Origin: Fasciola hepatica | Lineage: Eukaryota > Platyhelminthes > Trematoda > Plagiorchiida > Fasciolidae | DNA: 64,000 bases | Reading direction: 5' to 3' | NCBI GenBank assembly: GCA_948099385.1 | Contig: CANUEZ040000062.1 | Location: forward strand, 2,170,001-2,234,000 | Shown: positions 43,001-55,000 of the stretch, in pieces | How the letters are laid out: every line of letters starts with the position of its first letter | Position numbering within the stretch: position 1 is the first letter of the stretch | Position numbers and translations under genes: made by a program | Notes under the pieces: model-generated | Seen by the model: the letters and a program-made list of their open reading frames with translations, nothing else | Database searches by the model: none | Told to the model about the DNA's origin: nothing

Positions 43001-46000
43001 ACTTGTGATAATTTCGTTCTACGGTATTCCGCCCAGTTTTCCGATTCAACGGTGTTGCACATCATGGCAACGACTCCCTCGCTCTTTTCTTTCTCTGCCT
43101 CACTTCATGAGATGAAGCCACCGTCTCTCGCCGGTTTGACCACCTGTCATTTCGATCTTTCGATGACCACGGAGCGAATGCACCATTCAAAGCAGCTTCG
43201 CCCTTTCGGATTGCGTCAGTCTGGGGGAGGGGGGAGGGGGGAGGGGGGAGGAGGGTTGAACCCCGCTTACTGATTGGGCCATCGATGACCAAGTGAATAC
43301 TCACTCTTGTTTCACGTGGCTACCGAGGCTCGCACTCTGGGTCACGTGATTAGATCACGACTACACTTGTCCTCATTTGTGTGTGCATGCAAGTAAAAAG
43401 TAGGCAGTGCGACTGTTGATGCGCCCCGGGGCAGACAACGATGCGCTGCACCACACAAATCACGACGATATTCCAACCAGCCAATCGGATGGCGAGTCTG
43501 AATGTTTGCGACAGCAGTCCGAGATGTAACGGCCAGGTTGGATGCCATCTTTGTGTTTTGCTGCTGTGAATGTGGAGTTCTGTTGATGCACTTACTGAGG
43601 TTCAGCTCACGGGTTTCTTTCTTGTCGGGCTTTTGCAGACTGAATATACGCAAGCCCCTTTGAAAGAGCACTACCATTGGGTGTTACAGAGATACTTTGA
43701 GACAGTCGACGAGCCAGTGGTAGCATGTTCACTCAACCAACCTGATTGTTTGGGCTTATGATCCTGTCTACATTGGATGGTGATGGAACGTGCAGAACCA
43801 ACTCGACGAACAAGCGAACATCATTTTCTCATATCAAAATGAAGGAAAGTTTGAGAGGTGGAAAGTTCATTATCTTACTCGCTGGGTTCTCGGCCGTGAT
43901 AGCCCGTTGAGCCTCCAACGGTTCACTGACTCCTAATTCATTTTCTGCACGTACACGGAATTTGTAATTGTTACCCTCTTCCAGGCCGGTTACCTCGTAC
44001 TCGGGTTGACGAACAAATCGGCTAACCGGAGTCCACTCGCCGGTCTTTGTGTCCATTTTCTCCACCACGTAATTGGTGATCGGACTGCCACCATTATCCT
44101 AAAGGAATAGACAGAGAAAACCAGTGCACTTAGCCAAGGCGCATGTACAGGTTATTCGTGTGCGTGTGTATGTATGTTATCCAGGTATTCGTAAGATCTG
44201 TACAACCGTGCAACCAAATGATGGTTTGCTGGAAATTTGTAACTGATTGTGAAGACCAAAGCTCTGCTTGTTAAAATATTTATCTGGATGAATAAAAGTT
44301 GTGCCAAATAGGAGATTTTTATGTTACGAAATACCAGCCATTAGAGTGGCAAACCTTAAGCTTGCATCCGAAAGTCTGTCGAATACACTCCACATCTCAT
44401 TAGATCAGTTGTCGTTGAGGCCACGAATTCGCAATCTGACGTATGCAGAATTACAGAGACTTACTGACGGAGGGTTCCATGATAGTTTGCATGAGTCCCC
44501 GCGCACATCGGTTACTTCCAGAGGTCCCTTCGGAGGTTCTGGAGGTCCTTGAACCTTCAACGTGATGGGGGCAGTGGCTTTGCCTTTCTCGTTTTCCAGT
44601 GTGATTTGCAACGGCCCGGCATCCTCTTTCTCCGCCTTCGTATCGGTGATGATGACCTCATTCGGAGTCACCTCAACTTTGAACCGGTCGGTGTCCAGAG
44701 GAACTGGAATACCATTCTGAAAGAGAAGTGGAATTTTTCGATCAAACTGATACTTCGGTTGTGAGCTTGTTCCGCTCAGACGAGTGTATGGCTCGTCAGA
44801 CTGACCTTGGTCATTTCCACCTTATCCGGCGGGCTTCCCGAATAAGGTATGCGAATCTTGCATGGTTCACCCAAATGGGCCACCACTTCCTTCGGTGCGT
44901 CTGGACCAATCTTTGGGGCGGCTGAAAAACGGAGGCACATAATGAGAGGATTCTCGATCGTCAAACAGTTGAGAAATGTACGATATGTCAGCCGAATATC
45001 GTGCGTAAGTCATGTATCAGGTATCGAGGAAGGTGCAAAGGACATTGTATTTCGTCCCAGAAACGTGCTGACAACTGAATGAAAGGGTTAAGATTAACAA
45101 GTGTTGACAAGCCATCTCTGCGGTACTGCTTCTAACAGCATACCCTCCTCTATGAGGTAACATTCGACTCCACTTTTTTAGTCCTAACTGTTCCAGCATT
45201 GATTTACGTAATAGTTTATCTCCGCTAAATCTACGCACTTACTGACTGGGTTTTGAACTTTGACTAACGCGGTTGGATCACTTGGTTCCCCGGGACCGGC
45301 TGCGTTCACGGGCACCACACGGAATTCGAACTCTTTTCCGGTGGGTAGGTTCTTTACTGTGAATTGAGTTCCTGTTACCGGAATCATGTTAGCCCTGATA
45401 TCCAGAGAACGCGGACGAGAGAGAGAGAGAGGAGAGAGTATAAAAAGGATATGGGGAAGTATAAAAGGTATCAAGGGTTGGGGAAAAATATTAATTTCGA
45501 ACGGTATTCATGCAGTGGCTCTTATGCAAATGCAGATGCTGATGATAACAGTAACACTTTTGAAATCGAGTGTCGTAAAAATACCCTTCGAAATGTGGGC
45601 AACCGACTGACTTAATGTCATATCAAATTTAAATCAATAACGCCTCGTCTCTTCTACAAATGGTTTTGTTTTTCAGTTTAGTATTCTTGATTCCGAGACA
45701 GTTTTGAAACTCGGTCAATGTGCAGACTTAATAATTCCTGACAAAAATTAGGTGCTAGTAATAAAATGAAAACTGTGATTTCACCTGGGAAATAACTGGT
45801 CTACTTTTATATCGGTTAGCTAATCTGCACGCAGAAATACGACCTTGTAGGTAGACCGTCTCATTCAAGAATTCAGTCAAATTTGTCGTGCAAAAACACC
45901 AGTCATTATGTGGGTCTTTCCCAAAGTGCTTCCTTAAATAAGTATCGGTAAGTGATAATGGAAGCTTACTTGGTCCAGTTCTTATCACCCTTAGGTCGTT

Positions 46001-49000
46001 TTTCCACCACGTATCCAGTAACCGGTCCTTTAAGAGGAGGGCTCCAAGCGAGTGTGACGGAATCGCTGGTGGTATCTTCCACAGTCGGTTTGTCCATTCC
46101 AGATGGTGGATCTGGGTGCCATATTGAATTGGGAGTAAGATTGAGTGGAATGATAAGAGGGTACATTTTACGTCAATAATTCACCATGCGGAGATTATTG
46201 AATACATCAATTCGGAGAGCAATTAGGATAAACCGGATATTGGAACGAGAGTCAAGTAGTCACGTGGTACTCACCGAAAGGATGCTTCGCTTTGATTGCG
46301 TGATCTGTGGTCAGTGGCTCACTCACACCCATGGCGTTTTCGGCCATCACACGGAAATCGTACTCTTTGCCTTCCTCCAAATTTCGCACCGTAGCACTGG
46401 TCCCATGCAAGAAACCGCTCACTTTCTCCCATCTGAAGATAAATCAAACAACATTGCGATACAGATAAAGTTGCCATGCCATGTAGGAAACGGAAGGAAA
46501 CAGGCAATCGACCATTCTTGCTAACCGGGGAGGAAAGAAGACAAGACGGAACTTACGTTGTTGAATTTTTGGGTTTTTTCTCCAGAACGTAATTTGTTAT
46601 TGGTTCACCTCCGTCATCTTCCGGTGCTTTCCATTGCAGCGTGATCTCGTCAGCTTTGACCTCAGTCGCTTCCAGTGGACCGGAAGGAGCACCCGGAACG
46701 TCTGATTTGTTTTTTCGCGTGTGTGTGTGTGCATGCGTGCGTGTGTGCGTGTGTGTGGGGGGGGGGGGGGAGAGAATGGGGGAAACAGGTAGTTTATTGG
46801 ATTTAATGTTTTTATCATCTCGCAGCTGGTGTAAATTACATCATAGTGGTCGTACCTAGGCATTCGATCTTATTGACACACGCCAGTTTTGGACTTGTAA
46901 GTACAAAGCTGTTTTCAAGTCAGTTTGTTATGGTCGTTGTATATCATGATGATAGATCAATATGCAGTTTCGTTAATTCACCTAACGCTGTTGGTTCAGA
47001 GGGCCAAAACATGGGTATAACCGCTCTGATTAGCTTACCAATGACCTCGACTTTGCACGAGGTTGTCGCTTGACCATGATCGTTCATCAGAGTCAACTTG
47101 TACTCGCCGGAATCAGCCCGACGTGCCTTGGGCACTGTAAGCACTTCAGTTGCACCGGGTGATTGTTCCAACGGACCTCCGGGACCTGGGTGAGCTGGGG
47201 ATGGTACTGGTTCACTTGATTCGATCAAATTCTTCCCGTCCGGTTTCACAGGCTTATCGTTCAATGTCCAGACCATTGTTGGCTTGGGATGACCAAACCA
47301 GGCCGCGGCCAAACGCAGTTCTTGTCCAGCCTATTGGAAAGGAAAGTAGAGAAAAATTTACATCAAATGACGATAAACTCCTCCTTCCTCAGTGCGTTTT
47401 TAGTAAAGCCTGACAGAATCTCAATTCAGTTAGAGCTAGGATTATCTCCAAGCTCGCTTATTCGAGAATAAGAGCGATAAAGTCAAGAAATATTCAATCT
47501 CTACCATTGTCTAAGATATCCGTGCTGATCATTAGTATTTTTGTTTTGGATTTTAGTAACAAGTGAAATAATTACTGTGCCAGTCTCTGGATGTATGCGA
47601 AATTTTTAATAGCTCTCGGTTTATTGATCGCAAGCTGATCGGGGCATTGGACAGTGTGATGAGGCTACCTAGTGAATCCTATTTTCAAAAACCGAGCAAC
47701 GTTCGTAGCACCAGCGTGAAAAGACTAGTCAGAGCTCGTTTTCTAAAATGACGCTACGCGAGAAATCCGTGGAAATCTAGGGCATGAGTGCAACAAGCTC
47801 GGGACTTCAGATATTCCTAATTTCGCTACAATCAAAAACAAAGTGAGCATGCGTTTTTTCTAGAAATTTTGACTGAACTTAGGTGCACAATCTTCGCTAT
47901 CTTAGTGACACTCAAATCAATGCTGTACTAAATTTGATTAGTAAATACTAAATATCTTGTTCCTTGATGAAAAATATTATGACACCCACCTTTATCTTCA
48001 CATCCTTCAAACCACCAACACCGGTTCCGGGGCCTCCTACGCATTCCTCCGGGGTAGCAATGTGTGGTGCTTCTGGTTGGTCCACAGCTGTGATTGGTGC
48101 AGTCGGTTTTGACGGCTCACCAGGACCTTCGTCATTCACAGCACGAACGCGGAACTGACCAGTCTCACCTTCTTTCATGGGGATAAACGCGCACGGTTCG
48201 GTGGTCTGTTTGACCGGAATCCAGTTGCCGTTTTCATCTTTCTTCTCTACTTGGTATCCGGTGATTTTGCTTCCACCATCTTTGCGCGGTTTTTGCCAGG
48301 ACAATTTCACTCCATTCTTATTCACCTTATCCACATTCAGACCCTCCGGCGAGCTTGGAGGGACTGAAAACGAGTAAGTGCAAAACAGAAAAAAGTCAAA
48401 AGTAAGGGAACAATAGACAAATTCGCGGAGAGACTCGTGTCAAATATGTCAGCTTCTCAAAAGCAGAACAGGAAATTAACCAAAAGGGAGAGCGAAACGA
48501 GATTCCTGGTAGAGCTTCATTAGTTTGCCTAGTGATATCGCTACATAAATCTGATAAACTGAATGTCCACTAATTATCGGTTTTCTACCCAGTATAAAAA
48601 CTAAATGACAATCTAAACTTCGGTCCGGAAGCAGAAGGTATTGGAAACCAGTAAGATGTTCGTTATTAGTAACTCACACGTCGGGTCCTTGATCACTTGA
48701 GGGTGCGTGGCTCTTGAAGGCCTTCCAGGGCCAGCGTCATTCACAGCGCTCACGCGGAATTCATACGTCTGTCCGGGTTCCAATCCAGTGATGCGTGCAT
48801 CCTTTCCAGGAACCAAACCGGCTGTCGCAGGTACCCACTGACCTCCTGGGGTTCGTTTCTCAATCAGATACCCTGAAACCACGAGATAATAACTTAAGCG
48901 GGTGTTTTGAAAAGTCAGGTCAAGTCAATAAACGCTTTGATACGCCCAATGTAGAGTGAGTTTTAAGCACACACGCGGTTGACAGGGAAATCTAAGATAA

Positions 49001-52000
49001 AACGGGATAAGAAATAACTGGAATTTGGACAGAAAGATGTGGAAGCGAAATGAGGCAGAACGTCCATGTAGATAATTGACGAAGGTGAGCAGTGGGATCA
49101 CTGGCAACTTAGTCGCGGTCTACGAGTAGGCTGACAAAATGAGGAGTGAGGCTACTTCTATACACAAATGTGCGTGAATGAAATATTCTGAATTTCGAGC
49201 CAGTCGAAGAGAAAGAGACAACTTTGGAGTGCGTGGGGTGAAGGCAGTGATTGGTCTCAGACAAGGTGACTTCACTAGTGTAATCGAGTAGAAAGCAAAA
49301 ATATACCCGAAAGAACTTGAAGAACAAGTTAAACATACCTTTGACAGGATTGCCTCCATCATCTTTAGGAGGTTCCCAGGATAGGTTAACACCGTGCTTA
49401 TCGAACGAATCGATCTTGACACCTTCCGGTGCATCTGGAGAATCTGTAGAATAAAAAAACAGAAATATCTGACGATGACTACTATTATTAGAATAAAACG
49501 GCTCACGTTTTCTGTATTACCTGATTTAGACTTGAGTTTACAGTTACGCGGTAGATTGGATGCTGTTGCTAGGGTAGCACTCGCAACGTTCAGTAATGGG
49601 AAAGTATAACACACCAGTTCATGACAGGTATTTCATCGTCTCAGAAATGATAGCCAGATAAACAGTGTTCGGCCCTCCACAACTACGATAGCACATTAGT
49701 GTGGGAAATCAGTCACTTATTAGCTCTGTGATTTCACACCAGACTGAAATGAAACCTTTTTAAAGGGAACTAACGGAATCCGTCTCCACTCTCCCTACCT
49801 GTGGACGCAGAAACAAATTGTCCATGCTCCTCATTTCTCTTGACCCACTGGTGATACTGAAACGGCTTCCATACCAGCCGAATGTGTGAACATCCACATC
49901 CACTGTGAAGATAAATATCGATCACGCAACGAGCAATCCCTGATTGTCACCACGCAGCTCAGTTTATGCAGACCCTCAACCATTCAATATACACTGTGAT
50001 TTATTGAAACGAGTTTGCTCACCAATCTGCCGTTTATTTACCTTATACTATTCAATATAATGAAACCAAAACTCCGCACTTTAGCATGAGACTACTGTAC
50101 TGGAATACCTTCATGGAAATTTCACCAGAGGAGAACTGGAAATGATCGGCAGTAGAATCAGATACATCTTAACAGAATCACGCATTCCCCTGATTTTGAA
50201 AATCCAATCATCCCACGAACTTGCATGACACCAAATCCCAAGCCTTGTTGAACCGAATGCAACAACTCGGTTACTACATTCTTAGTACCGGTAAATTCCA
50301 TGTTCTTACAAGAACACCTTATGAATAGATAGGCATGAAAAGTTAAAGAAATCAATGCCAAAATGCGAAAGCATACTGTTCTTTTTGTGCTCACCGAACG
50401 GATTCTTAGCCGTGATTGGCACACTGGACTCGATCGGTTCACTCGCGCCCATCGCGTTCACTGCACTGACACGGAACTTGTAGCGTTTACCTTCGACCAA
50501 ACCACGAACGGGACATGTCGTGCCAGAAGCGGTCATAGGAACGCGTTCCCAATTGCCAGTACTCACATCGCATTTTTCCACGACGTAATCTGTTAGTAAA
50601 GTGGACAGACTGGGACTTACCAGCAGGCTCAATTCGCCAACATCATCATCCGCATGCAACATTTGCAGGTGCACACAGAACGGTTAGTTCAGTGCATCTT
50701 TGAGTGAAATCTATCAGAATAAACACGATCATTCCTACAGGTAGACAAATTTGATGCAATACGTTTTTTGTCAACAATGAACCACCCTATACGATGAATT
50801 TAGTTCAAGAGTTCATAACTGTTGATTCTGAATCCCCGTAAAGTCAAGATGAAAATTTCCAGCGGGCCGATTTGTACCGAGGTCTAATCAGACACATTGA
50901 CACAATTAGCGAAACGATCAACTGTATGTTGCAGCAACTCTTATTGGACCCGTGGACACCACAATAAGCGACTGATTCGTTTGATCACAGAAGTTAACTG
51001 AACGATTCAGTGGTCAAAACTCCGAACTGGTGAACTGGATGCAGTCAATCGATGGAGCAAAACGCCGGGTGGCAAGAAGCGTAAGGGGTACCGAGTGTGT
51101 GAGATTGTCAGCATTCTGCATTCGTGAAGTAACAACATATATGGATCAACATCGGTGAGTTTAAAAACCAGAATGGCTATTGGTTTTCTTGGTACATTCT
51201 ACCACGATTATTGACCGTTCCCCTTCCGTCTACCAGTGATAACGAGAAAAGGCGTTGATAATTATCGTCTTCTGTGAAAGTTATTCATGCCTAGCCCAGA
51301 TGAACACAACTTATTGTTAGATCCTAACAGAAACTTACCGGTGATCGGGCATCCGCCATCAAATTCCGGTTCTTTCCAAACGAGTTTGCAGCTGTCGGCA
51401 AAAACGTCCGCAACTTCCAAATCTTGAGGCGGCTTTGGTACATCTAAAATGAAAAAAACGATGGTAGAGTGAAGATGTTTGTGACAGTGTTTATGAGATT
51501 TCTGCTTGGGAGACAGTGTGGTATAAAACAGAATCAGAAGGCGTTTTGTCCCGTCCCACTAACTCTAGCGAGAACTCAGATCTGCCTCAGAATCAGGTCC
51601 GTCTATTAGCCCAAAACAAATAATTTATGGGTTGCTCTCACATTCGCCCACACGTTGCACATAATTCATTGGTCCGACTGGTGTGAGCGACCACGCCTTG
51701 GGGTCCAGACAACGCTGACATGACTCAGCTCTCATTTATCGATCCACTCCAGCGATCGGCTGTCTTGCCACTCGAGATTCCGTTGTCTCAAGCCTTAGGC
51801 TTGGTATCGCACCAGTGCTGACTGCCGACGCGACTTGGCTGTCCGCCAACGATGGATTACCACATTCCCTCATAGAAGGTACGGTTGAATGCAAAAGAAT
51901 GTGAGAGAAAATCATTTGATGGATGGATTCACTGGGATTTTTTTAATCCACGGGGTTTGCAAAGATCATCACTGGAGAGAAAGACTCAGGTTCACATGGT

Positions 52001-55000
52001 AATAAAAGGAGGTACTGTAACGATGTGTTGGTAGTCTCTATAATTTCTAGCGTCGATTTCACTGTTAAACAATCTTGGCCCGCATTATGGGCATTCGGAC
52101 AACCCTTACGTGTAAGTTGGGATAGTTTATTTAATGACATACCCCTCCCTGGTTATTGACCGATCGTCGCTGAAGCACTGCAAATGCACGGATCGATAAT
52201 GAAACAAAAGCCTGTATGCCAACAAACCGTTGACTCATCACCTATCTATGAATGCATTAGTTGAGTCCAAGTAGATTCTTCGTTTTATCGGAACCAATCC
52301 TCAGAGTTGATGGTTTGAATCGCAGCGGACCAAACTCAATAGGTACCGCAGGATAGAATTCTCCGGGAATGTTTTGTATATGGTGTTATTCTTACTCTGC
52401 CGTGAATGATCTCAGCCGCTTCCTAGAAAATTTCCTTTAGGCTAATCCTAACGTTGTACTAAAACTCCAATTTTTGCGATAGGGTACGATTCACCGTATT
52501 TGTGGCTACAGCTGGTCCTTTGAGTCTGTTTGTGCCATAAGAAACTAAGTCTTGCCTTTCTGAATGATGTTTTGTTTTTTACTTTAAACAATCACCAATT
52601 TTTATGCCGTACTTACCGCGTTTTGGAGCTATTTTAGTTAGCTCTGTAGGTTCACTTGGTGCACCTGGTCCGGCAGCATTCACCGCTCGTACACGGAACT
52701 CATATTCGGCTCCCTCGTCCAAATTTTCCAAATGTGCTTGGGTACCGCTAACTGGTTGACCGTCTGCAGTGGCCGGTTCCCAATCAGGAGCGAATTTCTT
52801 ACGCTTCTCAACCACGTAGCCGGTGATTCGAGCGCCACCGTCTTTCAGTGGTTTAGTCCAAGTTAGATCCACATAGTTTTTGCCAACATCTTCGACTGTT
52901 GGAGTACCGGGACTGTCCGCAGTGGCTAAAACAATAGTATGAAATGGGATTTTGTAGTGGTCGATCAAAGTTAGGAAAAAAACAAGAAAACTGTACGGGA
53001 AGGTAAATACAAAAAGACCGATTACGTACTGAACTTTGGTTTGCATTCGACTGGCCGTATGGTTTGGCCGAATTCACCCACACCAGCTTCGTTCTTGGCT
53101 GCCACGCGGAATTCATATTTTTCTCCTTTTCGCAGTCCACTGACTGAAAGTGAAGAAATGCGGAAGGATATAATCACCGAAGGAAGCTATTGAGTTAGGA
53201 CTATTTGAGACAACAAGTAACACTCAGGCAAATTCAATCGCAGCTTTTGATTGTTAGGTGCAGCGACAATGCCCCTGTGCGTGTGTTTTTACGTTTTCGG
53301 ACGGACTCACTTTTCGTGTTTAAACCTTTCACCAAACCGCCTGGTGCTTGTCTCCACTCATCTGAATTGACCGGCTTGTATTCGACTACGTAACCGTTGA
53401 TACGTCGGCCACCATCCGACCGGGGTTTAGTCCATTCCAGCGCAACCTCGTTAGCCTCCACGTCTGCAACGGTGACGCTGGACGGAGCACCGGGAACCGC
53501 TGCATTATGCGTGTTTCCGATGATGGGAAATAATGGGACAGGTGTGTGCAAGATTAGTTATAATATTTGCCAAGCGGAACACATATTTTAAAGCCACAAC
53601 TATCATAAATCTTTCACGGCGAAATGATGGTCGACTGAATTTCAGAAAACGAGCTTGTTCTTTGTAATTAGTTTGGTTTGAAAAATACACTCCAACTGAT
53701 AACCTGTCAGATTGGTCAAAAAGAGACATGTTGGAGTGCTTTCAGAGGATCATAAATCAGGGAATTAAAGTAGCCCACGTCTGTGGGCATTTCCATTCAT
53801 TTTGACACACGATCGATGTATTGTCGAGATGCCAAGTGTGAGACCAAACGTTCCTATGTGGGTTTCAGTATGTTTCATTTACTCAATTATAAAGGGAAAG
53901 TTCTGTATTGGACGGGATGAATACCTAAACTGCGTTATGATAAATGAAATTGGAATAAAAAGATTTCCTCAGCTGACTGATCACGTGACCAGTTCACATA
54001 CTCACATGCGCAAAAGGCATTCATGGTACTTACTGTACGGATTCTCAGCCAAGATTGCCTTGTCACCTTCGAGTGGTTCACTGGTCCCGTACTCATTCGC
54101 CGCACGGACACGGAATCGATACATCTGGCCATCTTCCAGGCCACTCACATCGAATTCGGTACCACGCACAAATGCACTCACGGTACTCCACTCGCCTGTT
54201 TTGGTGTTTTGTTTTTCTACAACGTAGTTGCTAATCGGAGCGCCACCATTATCCTGATGAACAAGAAGAATGATGAAGTAGCAGTGTTGGTTGAACAAAA
54301 CCGAGGTTGAACCGACCCACTATCATTTACGTAGTACATTACAAACGCGAATCTCTTCTTGAACTTCCATCACCTTTAGGAACATGAGATATTTCCATGC
54401 TTTATTAACATAATCCTAACATTTATCAGTTTAACACATCACCAATTTATCGTCAGTTATCGACAATCCAATTGGTTTTGTCTCAAAAACTAATCCATTA
54501 CTGTGAGATCATCCGCATTTTTTGACGGACGTATCAGTCATTTGTCTTACAGATGTTTTGTTCTGTGATAAAGAACTCGAAACAAAATACCCAGTTGAAA
54601 TCAGCGAGCAGTACAAAACCAATGCACAGCTTCGCTCACCATTGGTGGATTCCAGGCCAGTGTGCATGATTCGGCCTTGATATTGCTAATTTCCAGTGGG
54701 CCCTTCGGTGTGGATGGTGGGCCGACAACTTTGACGGTCACGGGAACGCTATCCTTGCCTTTTTCATTTTCCAAATCCACTTTATATTTGCCAGCATCCT
54801 CCTTTTTGGCTTGAGTATCTGTTACAATCACCTCGTTTGGTGTGACTTCTACCTTGAATCGTCCACCTTCGAGTGGAATAGGTACGCCGTCCTGCGGTTG
54901 TGCATGACGGGGGTTGACCGGGATTGGGGATGAAAGCAAGAAGTGGATGAGTTTTTTCTCGATAGAGAAATGTACTTCAACTATCTTATTTGTTTGTAAA

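Noticed and set aside
47948..48334. Internal Met codons in cassette exons as separate gene starts
   Set aside because: These Met codons lie within Fn3 or Ig folds whose preceding strands are encoded upstream in phase; they are not starts.
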